Assembly (NCBI RefSeq): GCF_022698145.1
Contig: NZ_JALDAX010000004.1
Span: forward strand, 372,001 to 436,000
Direction of reading: 5' to 3'
Source: Streptomyces spinosisporus
GTDB taxonomy: Bacteria; Actinomycetota; Actinomycetes; Streptomycetales; Streptomycetaceae
Length of the DNA: 64,000 nucleotides
A model generated the notes under the pieces. That model was not told the DNA's origin, did not search any database, and saw only the letters and a program-made list of their open reading frames with translations. The position numbers and the translations under genes were made by a program. This document shows positions 55,110 through 63,937 of this stretch, one piece after another. Position 1 is the first letter of the stretch. Every line of letters starts with the position of its first letter.

Positions 55110-56593
55110 ACAAGCCCCTGCGCCGGATCGCGATCTTCTGCGGCCTGCTCGTACTGACGCTGCTGCTGCGCGACAACTGGCTCCAGTACGTCAAGGCCGA
55201 CAGCCTCAAGGACGACCCGAAGAACCGCCGCGTCACCATTGCGCGTTACTCGACGCCGCGCGGCGACATCATCGTCGACGGCGACCCGATCACCGGCTCC
55301 ACCAAGACCAGCAAGAGCGGTCTGAACGACCTCGAGTACAAGCGCACCTACAAGGACGGCGCGATGTGGGCGCCGGTCACCGGGTACGCCTCACAGGCCT
55401 TCGGCGCCAACCAGCTGGAGTCCATCGAGGACGGCATCCTCACCGGCACCGACGACCGGCTCTTCTTCCGCAACACCCTGGACATGATCACGGGCAAGCA
55501 GAAGCAGGGCGGCAACGTCGTCACCACGCTCAACGCGGCCGCGCAGAAGGCCGCGTACGACGGACTGAAGAAGCAGGGCGGCAAGGGCGCGGTCGCCGCG
55601 ATCGACCCGTCCACGGGCAAGATCCTGGCGCTGGCCTCCTACCCGTCGTACGACCCGTCGACCTTCGCCGGCAACTCCACGGACACCGACGCCAAGGCCT
55701 GGCAGAAGCTGCAGAAGAAGGTCAACCCCGACGACCCGATGCTCAACCGGGCGCTGCGCGAGGTCTATCCGCCCGGCTCCACCTTCAAGGTGGTCACCGC
55801 CGCGGCGGCGCTGGAGAACGGCCTGTACACCTCGGCCGACGAGAACACCGACTCGCCGCTGCCCTACATCATGAAGGGCACCACGACCGAGCTGAAGAAC
55901 GAGGGGAACATCCCCTGCAAGAACGCGACGCTGCGGGTCGCCCTGAAGGTGTCCTGCAACACCGTGTTCGGCAAGATCGGCTCGGACCTCGGCAACGACA
56001 AGATGCTCGCCGAGGCGAAGAAGTTCGGCTTCGACGAGGAGCAGTTCACGCCGACGCGCACCGCGGCCTCGGTGTTCTCCGACGACATGAACTCCTCGCA
56101 GACCGCGCTGTCCTCGATCGGCCAGTACAACACCGCGGCGACCCCGCTGCAGATGGCCATGGTCGCCTCCGCGGTCGCCAACGACGGCAAGCTGATGAAG
56201 CCGTACATGGTCGACAAGCTCCAGTCGTCGAACCTCGACACCATCGCGCAGACCGACCCGCAGGAGATGAGCCAGCCCCTGTCGTCGAAGAACGCGCAGA
56301 TCCTGCAGTCGATGATGGAGACGGTCGTCAAGGAGGGCACGGGCACCAACGCCCAGATCCCCGGCGTCACCGTGGGCGGCAAGACCGGTACCGCGCAGCA
56401 CGGCGTGGCCAACAGCAAGAACCCGTACGCCTGGTTCATCTCCTACGCCAAGATGCCCGACGGCAGCTCGCCGGTGGCCGTCGCGACGGTCATCGAGGAC
56501 GACAACGCCAACCGTGACGACATCTCCGGCGGCGGTCTGGCGGCGCCCATCGCCAAGAGCGTGATGGAGGCGGTCATCAAGTCCAAGAAGTGA
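55106..56593 (+). CDS. pbpA: Class B penicillin-binding protein PbpA
   Basis: Transpeptidase that cross-links new peptidoglycan, 495 residues. One N-terminal anchor helix (about 8-23), an NTF2-like/pedestal region (about 35-145), then the transpeptidase: Ser225 in STFK, SCN motif (KVSCNTVFGK) and KTGTA box (GGKTGTAQH). It is coupled to rodA, giving a SEDS-bPBP pair. It is a probable target of beta-lactams. Confidence 0.95.
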   Translation: MNKPLRRIAIFCGLLVLTLLLRDNWLQYVKADSLKDDPKNRRVTIARYSTPRGDIIVDGDPITGSTKTSKSGLNDLEYKRTYKDGAMWAPVTGYASQAFGANQLESIEDGILTGTDDRLFFRNTLDMITGKQKQGGNVVTTLNAAAQKAAYDGLKKQGGKGAVAAIDPSTGKILALASYPSYDPSTFAGNSTDTDAKAWQKLQKKVNPDDPMLNRALREVYPPGSTFKVVTAAAALENGLYTSADENTDSPLPYIMKGTTTELKNEGNIPCKNATLRVALKVSCNTVFGKIGSDLGNDKMLAEAKKFGFDEEQFTPTRTAASVFSDDMNSSQTALSSIGQYNTAATPLQMAMVASAVANDGKLMKPYMVDKLQSSNLDTIAQTDPQEMSQPLSSKNAQILQSMMETVVKEGTGTNAQIPGVTVGGKTGTAQHGVANSKNPYAWFISYAKMPDGSSPVAVATVIEDDNANRDDISGGGLAAPIAKSVMEAVIKSKK

Positions 56594-56762
56594 CCCCGCT
56601 CACGTCCCCTTCACATCGGTGCACGTTGCGATACCGGTCCTGTATCGGGTCACGGGCTTGGCCAGGTCACACAAAGCGATCCGGGTACGGTAGGCCCGGA
56701 CGGCAGCCTCCGGCCGCACACGAGTGACGGCCGGGACCGACGGAGAGGGCTGGTAGGTAGCT

Positions 56763-58757
56763 ATGGAAGAGCCGCGTCGCCTCGGCGGCCGGTACGAACT
56801 GGGCCAGGTGCTCGGTCGTGGTGGCATGGCGGAGGTATACCTCGCGCATGACACCCGCCTCGGGCGCCAGGTGGCGGTGAAGACGCTGCGGGCGGACCTC
56901 GCACGCGACCCGTCATTCCAGGCCCGGTTCCGCCGGGAGGCCCAGTCGGCCGCCTCGCTCAACCATCCCGCGATCGTCGCGGTCTACGACACGGGCGAGG
57001 ACTACATCGACGGGGTCTCGATCCCGTACATCGTGATGGAGTACGTGGACGGCTCCACGCTCCGCGAGCTCCTGCACTCCGGCCGCAAGCTCCTGCCCGA
57101 GCGGGCCATGGAGATGACCGTCGGCATCCTCCAGGGCCTGGAGTACGCCCACCGCAGCGGCATCGTCCACCGTGACATCAAGCCGGCCAACGTCATGCTC
57201 ACGCGCAACGGCCAGGTCAAGGTGATGGACTTCGGCATCGCCCGCGCCATGGGCGACTCCGGCATGACGATGACGCAGACCGCGGCCGTCATCGGCACCG
57301 CGCAGTACCTCTCGCCCGAGCAGGCCAAGGGCGAGCAGGTCGACGCCCGCTCCGACCTGTACTCCACGGGCTGCCTGCTCTACGAACTGCTCACCGTGCG
57401 GCCCCCGTTCGTCGGGGACTCCCCGGTAGCGGTGGCATATCAACACGTACGTGAAGAAGCACAGCCCCCGTCGGTCTTCGACCCCGAGATCACGCCCGAG
57501 ATGGACGCGATCGTCCTGAAGGCTCTGGTCAAGGACCCCAACTACCGCTATCAGTCGGCCGACGAGATGCGCGCCGACATCGAGGCCTGTCTCGACGGCC
57601 AGCCGGTCGCGGCCACCGCGGCCATGGGCTCGGTGGGCTACGGCGGCTACCCCGACGACCAGCCGACGACGGCCCTGCGCTCCGCGGACGGCGGCGCCAC
57701 GTCGATGCTGCCCCCGATGAACCCGGACGACGGCGGCTACGGCTACGACGAGCGCCCGGACCGCCGCCGCCAGAAGAAGTCCAACACCTCGACGATCCTC
57801 CTGGTCGTCGCGGGCATCCTGGTGCTGGTGGGCGCGATCCTCATCGGCAAGTGGGCGTTCGGCGGGAACGGAGGCGTCGGCAACGACACCGTGGCCGTGC
57901 CCAACCTCGTCAGCCAGTCCGAGGCGGACGCCAGGCAGCTGCTGAACAACAGCAGCCTCAAGGTCGGCACGGTCAAGAAGCAGCCCTGCGAGGACCAGAC
58001 CAAGGGCAACGTCTGCTCGCAGGATCCGGGCAGGGACTCCAAGGTGAAGAAGGGCACCGCGGTCAACTTCGTGGTGTCCACCGGGGCGCCTAAGGTGGCG
58101 GTGCCGAGTGTCCTCGGCAAGAAGCTCGACGAGGCCAAGGAGATCCTCGAGGCCGACAAGTACAAGTTCAACGTCGAGACGAAGACGCAGGAGTCCTCCG
58201 AGGAGCCGAACACGGTTCTGGAGCAGAAGCCCGGGCTCGGCGATGAAGTCCAGAAGGGCTCCACGATCACCCTCACCATCGCCAAGGCCGCCGAGAAGTC
58301 GGTCGTCCCCGACGTCTCCGGCAAGACCTGTGACGAGGCCAGGGCGCAGATGACGGCCAACAACCTGACCGGCAGCTGCACCGACGTCGAGACCCAGGAC
58401 CCGAACCTCGTCGGCAAGGTCGTCAGCACCGACCCGCAGGCGGGCACCCAGGTCAAGAAGAACTCCTCGGTGAACATCCAGATCGGCAAGGCCCAGCAGA
58501 ACCAGCAGACGCAGGTTCCCTCGAACCTCCAGGGCCAGAGGCTCAAGGATGTCAAGAACGCGCTCAAGCAGGCGAATCTGCAGGTGGGTAACATCCAGGG
58601 TTCCCAGGATGACAACGCCATCGTCATCACCTCTGACCCGGCCCCCGGCAGCACGGTCGACCAGGGCACCCCGGTGAACCTGGTCACCGCCGGGGGCGGC
58701 GGCAACAACGGCGGGAACAACGGCGGCACCAACTTCTTCGGCGGCACCGGCGGCTAG
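56763..58757 (+). CDS. pknB: Ser/Thr protein kinase PknB with PASTA domains
   Basis: Receptor-type kinase for cell-wall muropeptides, 664 residues. Kinase domain about 10-275 (GRGGMAEVY, VAVKTLR, IVHRDIKPANV, DFGIARA, GTAQYLSPEQ; activation loop TMTQTAA). A helix lies at about 340-360. Four PASTA units follow (VAVPNLVSQSEADARQLL, VAVPSVLGKKLDEAKEIL, VVPDVSGKTCDEARAQM, and QVPSNLQGQRLKDVKNAL). It ends in a Gly/Asn tail. A strong hairpin ends the operon. Confidence 0.95.
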   Translation: MEEPRRLGGRYELGQVLGRGGMAEVYLAHDTRLGRQVAVKTLRADLARDPSFQARFRREAQSAASLNHPAIVAVYDTGEDYIDGVSIPYIVMEYVDGSTLRELLHSGRKLLPERAMEMTVGILQGLEYAHRSGIVHRDIKPANVMLTRNGQVKVMDFGIARAMGDSGMTMTQTAAVIGTAQYLSPEQAKGEQVDARSDLYSTGCLLYELLTVRPPFVGDSPVAVAYQHVREEAQPPSVFDPEITPEMDAIVLKALVKDPNYRYQSADEMRADIEACLDGQPVAATAAMGSVGYGGYPDDQPTTALRSADGGATSMLPPMNPDDGGYGYDERPDRRRQKKSNTSTILLVVAGILVLVGAILIGKWAFGGNGGVGNDTVAVPNLVSQSEADARQLLNNSSLKVGTVKKQPCEDQTKGNVCSQDPGRDSKVKKGTAVNFVVSTGAPKVAVPSVLGKKLDEAKEILEADKYKFNVETKTQESSEEPNTVLEQKPGLGDEVQKGSTITLTIAKAAEKSVVPDVSGKTCDEARAQMTANNLTGSCTDVETQDPNLVGKVVSTDPQAGTQVKKNSSVNIQIGKAQQNQQTQVPSNLQGQRLKDVKNALKQANLQVGNIQGSQDDNAIVITSDPAPGSTVDQGTPVNLVTAGGGGNNGGNNGGTNFFGGTGG

Positions 58758-58776
58758 TTCCTGAGGCACCTACACC

Positions 58777-58816
58777 GAGAGCCCCGGCTCCCTGTTCACA
58801 GGGGACCGGGGCTCTC
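58777..58816 (+). terminator. Terminator of the fhaA-pknB operon
   Basis: A stem of about 16 bases, GAGAGCCCCGG and its complement extended by CCC/GGG, around an 8-base loop, lies 20 bases after the pknB stop. Confidence 0.85.
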
Positions 58817-59190
58817 GCCATGGGAGCAACCAGGGCGCTTGGCGTCGCACTGTTCTTGGTCGCGCTCTCTACCCGTACGTCTGCTCCTCCATCGATCGTT
58901 TCTTCACATCTGATGACTCGCTGCTGGAGTCGAAGAGCCTGCGCGGCAGCGTGCTGGAGCGCACGGACGCGCATCAGGAAGTTCGAGAGTGACAACATGT
59001 CACGCTCGCTGGGGAGTTATCCCCAGGCCGGCCGGAGCCTCACCATCTACTCCCGGCGCGCGGTGCTCAACGTCGCCAGGCTCCTCCGCGAACGTGCCCC
59101 TTCACCTCGGACGCGTTGCGCCTCGCCGCCGAGACCGGGATCACCGCCGTAGACCGCAGATCCTGGAGTAGGTACGGCGTGACGCAAAAA
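58817..59190. other. Non-coding or decayed region between pknB and the sortase genes
   Basis: About 370 bases with no intact gene. Short coding-like runs occur in different frames, for example a 20-residue run at 59101-59160 (starts FTSDALRLAAETG) that recalls the C-terminus of restriction-endonuclease-like proteins. Stops and a frameshift prevent a gene call. Confidence 0.5.
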
Positions 59191-59229
59191 GGGCCCGAAG
59201 TCGCAAGGGATGGTTGCGGCTTCGGGCCC
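59191..59229 (-). terminator. Terminator of the sortase operon
   Basis: A 16-base stem with one G-T mismatch and a 7-base loop. On the minus strand it is followed by a T run (the A5 at 59186-59190), 12 bases after the sortase stop. Confidence 0.9.
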
Positions 59230-59240
59230 GGCTCATTGGG

Positions 59241-59993
59241 TCAGCGCAGTTCCTTCGGTGGGGTTCGGTTGCTGTCGACCTTGTCGACGCGGACCAGTTC
59301 GCCCCAGACGACGTAGCGGTAGCGGCTTGTGTAGACCGGGGTGCAGGTCGTCAGGGTGATGTAGTGGCCGGCCTTGGTCTTGCCCGACTCCTTCGGGATC
59401 TGCGAGAGGACCTTGACGTTGTACTTCGAGGTCTCGTCGAGGATGTCGTAGACCTTGTAGACGTACCACTTGTCCTTCGTCTCGAAGACGATCGGATCGC
59501 CCTTGCGGAGCTTGTCGATGTTGTGGAACTTCGCGCCGTGGCCGTCGCGGTGGGCGGCGAGGGTGAAGTTGCCCTTCTTGCCGGTCATCGGGAGGGCGGC
59601 CTTCACGGGGTCCGTGTAGTAGCCGGCGACGCCGTTGTTGAGGACGCTCGTCGAGGTTCCCTTCTCGACCAGGATCTCGCCGTTCTTCATGGCGGGGACA
59701 TGCAGGAAGCCGATGCCGTTCTTGGTGTTGAGCGCGCCCGGGCCGGTGGCCTGGTGGCTCCACCCGTCACGGACCCGGTCGGCCTCCTTGTCCGCCTTGC
59801 GGTCGGCGACGACGTTCGTCCACCACAGGGAGTAGACGACGAACAGGCCCAGGATCAGGCCCGCCGTGATGAGGAGTTCACCGAAGAAGCTCACCGCCAT
59901 CGCGACGGGGCCGGGCCGCCGACGGCGTGCCAATGGCGCCGCCGGCGCGTCGGTTCCCTCTTGAGTGCCGTCGGTGGTCGCTGCCACGTTCAT
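59241..59993 (-). CDS. Class E sortase
   Basis: Membrane transpeptidase that attaches proteins to the wall, 250 residues. One N-terminal helix (about 35-58). The catalytic set is His in FTLAAHRDGHG, Cys in TLTTCTPVY and Arg in SRYRYVVW. The N-terminal basic tail is cytoplasmic. Class E enzymes in Streptomyces recognise LAXTG-like signals, as of the chaplins. It is third of three sortases in a minus-strand cluster, seven bases after the second. Confidence 0.92.
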   Translation of the reverse strand: MNVAATTDGTQEGTDAPAAPLARRRRPGPVAMAVSFFGELLITAGLILGLFVVYSLWWTNVVADRKADKEADRVRDGWSHQATGPGALNTKNGIGFLHVPAMKNGEILVEKGTSTSVLNNGVAGYYTDPVKAALPMTGKKGNFTLAAHRDGHGAKFHNIDKLRKGDPIVFETKDKWYVYKVYDILDETSKYNVKVLSQIPKESGKTKAGHYITLTTCTPVYTSRYRYVVWGELVRVDKVDSNRTPPKELR

Positions 59994-59999
59994 CCGCCC

Positions 60000-61145
60000 C
60001 TACTCGACGAGCGCATCCGGCTTGCCCTTGCTGCGCGGCCGTTCCTCGACCATCTTGCCCCAGACGATCAGCCGGTACTTACTGGTGAACTCGGGAGTAC
60101 AGGTCGTCAGCGTGATGTAACGCCCCGGCCCGGTGAACCCCGACTGCGGCGGCACGGGCCCGATCACACTCGTGTTGCTCGGCGACGTCACCGGCAGCGT
60201 CGACGTCATCTTGTAGACGTAGTACTCGTCCTGCGTCTCGACGACGATGTCGTCGCCCTTCTCCAGCCGGTTGATGTACCGGAACGGCTCGCCGTGTGTG
60301 TTGCGGTGGCCCGCGAGCGCGAAGTTGCCGGTCTTGGCGGACGGCATCGCCGTCTTCAGCTTGCCCTCGCTGTAGTGGCCGACCATGCCCTTGTCGAGCA
60401 CCTTCTTGTTGCTGACGCCCTCGGCGATCGGCACGACCACGTCCAGCCTGGGGATGTGGAGGATCGCGAAGCCCTGCCCCGGCGCGAAATTGCCCGGCGC
60501 ACGCTTGCCGCTCGCCCAGTCGTTCTGCAGGCTGCTGGCCTCCTTGTCCGCCGCCGCATGGGCCCGGACGTTCGTCCACCACAGCTGGTAGCTGACGAAC
60601 AGCAGCATCAACACGCCGGTGGTGATGAACAGTTCACCGATCGCGCGGCTCGCGAGGACACCCGGACTGGGCTTGCGGGCCCGGGCCTGCCGTCGCGCCT
60701 CGACCCGGGAGAGCGGCGCCTGTCCACTCGCCTCGGTCGTCGACTCCGCCGTGGCAGCGGCGGACCCGCCATGACGTCCATGACGGCGCTTGGCGGCCTT
60801 TCTGCGGGCCGCCCGGCCGCCCGTGGTGGTTCCTGTGGCGGATGTGGTCGCCGAGGCGGCAGAGGACGATATGGAACCGCCCGGCGGCTCGGGAATCCGC
60901 AGCGCCACGGTCTCGTCGTCGAGGGGCTGCTGATACGCCGTCTCGTCGACGGGCCGCTGGTACGCCGTCTGGTCGGTCGCCCGCTGGTACGCCGTCTGGT
61001 CGGCGCCCGGCTGATACGACGCCTCCTCGGCCGGCGGCTGATACGCCTGCCGGCCGACCGACCAGTCCTCGAACGCGCCGGACGCCCCGTACGGCTCCTG
61101 CCCGTACGAGGCGCCGGACTCGCGCTCGGGGCGCAGCGCGGTCAC
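60000..61145 (-). CDS. Class E sortase with repeat-bearing N-terminus
   Basis: The 381-residue sortase has a long cytoplasmic N-terminus. Residues 35-79 are five 9-residue repeats of the type YQxxxDxTA; an Ala/Thr/Ser/Arg-rich stretch follows, then a membrane helix (about 175-197). The catalytic domain has His in FALAGHRNTHG, Cys in TLTTCTPEF and Arg in SKYRLIVW. GTG 61145 overlaps the pabA stop by four bases. The N-terminal extension is longer than in usual class E enzymes. Confidence 0.92.
   Translation of the reverse strand: MTALRPERESGASYGQEPYGASGAFEDWSVGRQAYQPPAEEASYQPGADQTAYQRATDQTAYQRPVDETAYQQPLDDETVALRIPEPPGGSISSSAASATTSATGTTTGGRAARRKAAKRRHGRHGGSAAATAESTTEASGQAPLSRVEARRQARARKPSPGVLASRAIGELFITTGVLMLLFVSYQLWWTNVRAHAAADKEASSLQNDWASGKRAPGNFAPGQGFAILHIPRLDVVVPIAEGVSNKKVLDKGMVGHYSEGKLKTAMPSAKTGNFALAGHRNTHGEPFRYINRLEKGDDIVVETQDEYYVYKMTSTLPVTSPSNTSVIGPVPPQSGFTGPGRYITLTTCTPEFTSKYRLIVWGKMVEERPRSKGKPDALVE
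60909..61043 (-). repeat. Five 27-base tandem repeats in the sortase gene
   Basis: Five imperfect 27-base units encode the 9-residue repeats with Tyr at residues 35, 44, 53, 62 and 71. The copies are similar at DNA level, with shared words around tacgccgtct. Confidence 0.75.
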
Positions 61146-61780
61146 GCCGTGGCCCTGCCCACCACGGGGGCGAGCCCCGACGACCTCGCCACCGCACCCT
61201 GGTCGCCGCACTCCACCAGCCAGTTCGCCAGCATCAGATGGCCGTGCTCGGTCAGCACCGACTCGGGGTGGAACTGCACGCCCTCGACCGGAAGTTCACG
61301 GTGTCTGAGGCCCATGACGATCCCGTCGTGCGTGCGCGCGGTGACCTCCAGCTCGGCGGGAACCGTCTGCGGCTCGGCGGCCAGGGAGTGGTAGCGGGTC
61401 GCGGTGAAGGGCGAGGGCAGACCGGCGAAGACGCCCTTGCCCCCGTGCTCGACCAGCGAGGTCTTGCCGTGCAGCAGCTCGGGCGCACGGTCCACCACAC
61501 CGCCGTACGCCACCTGCATCGACTGCATGCCCAGGCACACACCGAAGACCGGCACACCGGTCGCCGCGCAGTGCCGCACCATCTCGATGCACACGCCGGC
61601 CTCCTCGGGCTTGCCCGGTCCCGGCGACAGCAGCACGCCGTCGAAGCCGTCCTGGGCGTGCGCCGTGGACACCTCGTCGTTGCGCAGTACCTCGCACTCG
61701 GCGCCCAGCTGGTAGAGGTACTGGACGAGGTTGAAGACGAAGCTGTCGTAGTTGTCGACGACGAGAATCCGTGCACTCAC
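61142..61780 (-). CDS. pabA: Glutamine amidotransferase subunit PabA/TrpG-type
   Basis: Glutaminase subunit that feeds ammonia to aminodeoxychorismate or anthranilate synthase, 212 residues. Class I triad: Cys in VFGVCLGMQSMQ, His and Glu in VQFHPESVL. Start is VSARILVVDNYDSFVFNL. It overlaps the small membrane gene upstream (GTGA) and the sortase downstream (GTGA), so it is coupled in the middle of a sortase operon. No pabB or trpE gene is in the window. A dual role in folate and tryptophan synthesis is possible. Confidence 0.9.
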   Translation of the reverse strand: MSARILVVDNYDSFVFNLVQYLYQLGAECEVLRNDEVSTAHAQDGFDGVLLSPGPGKPEEAGVCIEMVRHCAATGVPVFGVCLGMQSMQVAYGGVVDRAPELLHGKTSLVEHGGKGVFAGLPSPFTATRYHSLAAEPQTVPAELEVTARTHDGIVMGLRHRELPVEGVQFHPESVLTEHGHLMLANWLVECGDQGAVARSSGLAPVVGRATA

Positions 61781-61938
61781 TGGTTGTCCACCGTCACATC
61801 GTTGAAGGGCAGCAGCGGTTCGGCCCACGGGAAGACGTACTGGAAGAGGACGTAGACCACCAGCAGCACCAGCGCGAGTGAGATCAGCGCCTTCACCCAC
61901 GCATTGCCCGGCAGATGCCGCCAGATCCAGCCGTACAT
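61777..61938 (-). CDS. Small membrane protein (53 residues)
   Basis: A short frame not long enough for a usual gene caller. ATG 61938 has GGAAGGGA upstream. The product begins MYGWIWRHLPGNAWVKALI, continues with a hydrophobic helix (ISLALVLLVVYVLFQYVF) and a polar end (NDVTVDNQ). Its TGA overlaps the pabA GTG by four bases, which supports that it is translated. I do not know the family. It lies between two sortase genes in one operon. Confidence 0.8.
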   Translation of the reverse strand: MYGWIWRHLPGNAWVKALISLALVLLVVYVLFQYVFPWAEPLLPFNDVTVDNQ

Positions 61939-61991
61939 GCCGTCCCTTCCGTTCCGTCACGGCACCTGATTCTCGCCGTACCCGCACCAGA

Positions 61992-62678
61992 CTAACGGCG
62001 CAGCGCCGCTGGTTTCCCTGCCTCCACAGGCTGTGTGGAATCCAGGTGCGCCCACACGATCAGCCGATGACTGTGGCCCCACTCCGGATCACACGTGGTC
62101 AGCGTGAGATAGCGGCCCTCCCGCGTATACCCCGACTTACGTGGCACAGGGTCGATCACCTCAATGTCCGTGGGCACGGTTTTGTAGGGCCCTTTGTCGA
62201 TCCGATACGTGAACCAGGTCGTCCCGTCGGTCAGCACCACCGCGTCGCCTGGCCTCAGCTTGGGGAAGTTCACGAACGGATCGCCGTAGGTACGGCGGTG
62301 TCCCGCGACCGCGAAGTTGCCCTCCTGACCGAGCCGGGCAGTGTCCGCGTAGTGCCCGAGCCCCTTCTTCAGGGTGCTCACCTCGGTGTTCTCCAGCACG
62401 GGCTTGTTCCACGTGAAACCAAGCCGCGGGATGTACATGATCGCGAAGGGCTTGCCCGCCGCGTACGGCGCCGGTGCGGCGGGGCTCGCGGACGCTCCCG
62501 CGCTCGCCGCCGGCCGCGCCGGTCGCTCGGCCCACTGGTCCTGGAGGACGTCGATCTGGTGATCCATCGCGCCGTCCGCACGCACACCGGTCCAGAACAG
62601 CACATAGACGACGAAGAGGACGATCAGCGTGCCGACGGTGATGCAGAGTTCGCTGACGGTCCTGACCACGACACGCAC
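61992..62678 (-). CDS. Class E sortase
   Basis: The shortest sortase here, 228 residues. The N-terminal helix starts near residue 8 (ELCITVGTLIVLFVVYVLFW), then a Pro/Ala-rich linker, then the catalytic domain with His in FAVAGHRRTYG, Cys in TLTTCDPEWG and Arg in SHRLIVW. GTG 62678 has GGGAG upstream. It is the first of the three sortases, 24 bases after the DUF881 gene. Confidence 0.9.
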   Translation of the reverse strand: MRVVVRTVSELCITVGTLIVLFVVYVLFWTGVRADGAMDHQIDVLQDQWAERPARPAASAGASASPAAPAPYAAGKPFAIMYIPRLGFTWNKPVLENTEVSTLKKGLGHYADTARLGQEGNFAVAGHRRTYGDPFVNFPKLRPGDAVVLTDGTTWFTYRIDKGPYKTVPTDIEVIDPVPRKSGYTREGRYLTLTTCDPEWGHSHRLIVWAHLDSTQPVEAGKPAALRR

Positions 62679-62702
62679 CGGCAGCTCCCGAAACGGATCG
62701 GC

Positions 62703-63482
62703 TCACTCCACGGGCTGGGCGTAATGCAGATCCACTGTGCCCGAGTAGCCGGGCAGAGTCACCGTCCCGTCCTCGGTGACTTTCCAGCCCAGGCCGTAGA
62801 CATTCACGTACACCATGTAGTTCTGGATCGCCGGGGACGCCGAGAGCGCCTTGGTCAGCTTGTCGGGGTCACCGACCGCCGTGATCTTGTACGGCGGTGA
62901 GTAGACGCGGCCCTGGAGGATCAGGGTGTTGCCCACACAGCGCACGGCACTGGTGGAGATCAGCCGCTGGTCCATGACCTTGATCCCCTTCGCCCCGCCC
63001 TGCCACAGGGCGTTCACCACGGCCTGCAGGTCCTGCTGGTGGATGACCAGGTAGTCGGGCTGCGGCTCGGGATAGCCGGGCAGCTTGGCGGTGGCGTCCG
63101 GCGGGGCGTCATTGAGCGTGACGGTGATCGCCTCGCCCTTCACCTTCTGCGTGCCCGCGCTCTTCTCCAGACCCGCGAGCTTCTCGTCCTCCGCCTTGCT
63201 GCTGCCGTCGTCGCGCTCGGCGAAGGACTCGACGTCGTGCCGCAGGGAGCCGTTGGACTCGTCCAGTTCGCCGTTCTTGCGGCTGCGCTCCTGGATGAGG
63301 TCGGAAAGCTTCAGCAAGGACGTGTCCGTGCGGATATTGGTGCCCTTGGCCGTATTGAAACTGGTGAAGAAAATGAGCCCCGCGAGGGCGAAGACGGCCA
63401 CCGTGAGCACGCGCACGGGCCGGAAACCCCGCTTGCGGTCAGGGCTGGATCCGGCCTGGGGGGAGTCGGCAGAATTGCTCAA
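62703..63482 (-). CDS. DUF881 family membrane protein
   Basis: The 259-residue protein has a cytoplasmic tail, one helix (about 23-42; VRVLTVAVFALAGLIFFTSF), a coiled-coil stretch (about 60-110) and a DUF881 outer domain with ITVTLNDAPPDATA and LVIHQQDLQAVVNALWQGGAKGI. The layout resembles the sporulation/cell-division protein DivIC-like and DUF881 proteins of actinobacteria. TTG 63482 is inferred (AAGGG upstream). It is divergent from crgA. Confidence 0.85.
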   Translation of the reverse strand: MSNSADSPQAGSSPDRKRGFRPVRVLTVAVFALAGLIFFTSFNTAKGTNIRTDTSLLKLSDLIQERSRKNGELDESNGSLRHDVESFAERDDGSSKAEDEKLAGLEKSAGTQKVKGEAITVTLNDAPPDATAKLPGYPEPQPDYLVIHQQDLQAVVNALWQGGAKGIKVMDQRLISTSAVRCVGNTLILQGRVYSPPYKITAVGDPDKLTKALSASPAIQNYMVYVNVYGLGWKVTEDGTVTLPGYSGTVDLHYAQPVE

Positions 63483-63583
63483 CGTACCCTTATCTCCTTC
63501 GGCGCCGCGGAAGCACTACGCTAACGGACGCCCGGGGGAGCCAAAGAGTCCCCTTGTACGCTGCCCCGGAGCCAGCCACAGTT

Positions 63584-63603
63584 CCCTGCGCGGCCACGCA
63601 GGG
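63584..63603 (+). promoter_or_regulatory. Leader hairpin upstream of crgA
   Basis: CCCTGCG and its perfect complement CGCAGGG close a 6-base loop, ending seven bases before the AGGAGAG ribosome binding site of crgA. It may modulate translation or be part of a promoter. Confidence 0.4.
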
Positions 63604-63623
63604 CATCGACAGGAGAGACCCTC

Positions 63624-63878
63624 GTGCCGAAGTCACGTATCCGCAAGAAGGCCGATTACACGCCGCCGCCGGCGAAGCAGGCGGCCAGCATCAAGCTGAC
63701 CAGCCGCTCCTGGGTCGCGCCTGTGATGCTGGCCATGTTTCTCATCGGGCTCGCCTGGATCGTCGTCTTCTACGTCAGCGACGGTTCGCTGCCCATCGAC
63801 GCACTGGGCAACTGGAACATCGTGGTGGGCTTCGGCTTCATCGCCGCCGGATTCGGCGTCTCCACGCAGTGGAAGTAG
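63624..63878 (+). CDS. crgA: Cell division protein CrgA
   Basis: Small membrane protein that coordinates FtsZ ring assembly and sporulation septation in Streptomyces, 84 residues. A basic N-terminus (MPKSRIRKK) is followed by two helices (about 29-52 and 65-82). The sequence matches CrgA in length and layout. GTG 63624 has AGGAGAG upstream. It is near the terminal end of this envelope cluster. Confidence 0.95.
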   Translation: MPKSRIRKKADYTPPPAKQAASIKLTSRSWVAPVMLAMFLIGLAWIVVFYVSDGSLPIDALGNWNIVVGFGFIAAGFGVSTQWK

Positions 63879-63937
63879 CACCCGAAGTACCGGCCACGAC
63901 TCGGTGAACATAGCTCTGCCCAGGGCTATCCGCTGAG

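Noticed and set aside
58820-59152. 110-codon plus-strand frame after pknB
   Set aside because: Starts inside the terminator, has no ribosome binding site and no family; Arg/Ser/Ala-rich.
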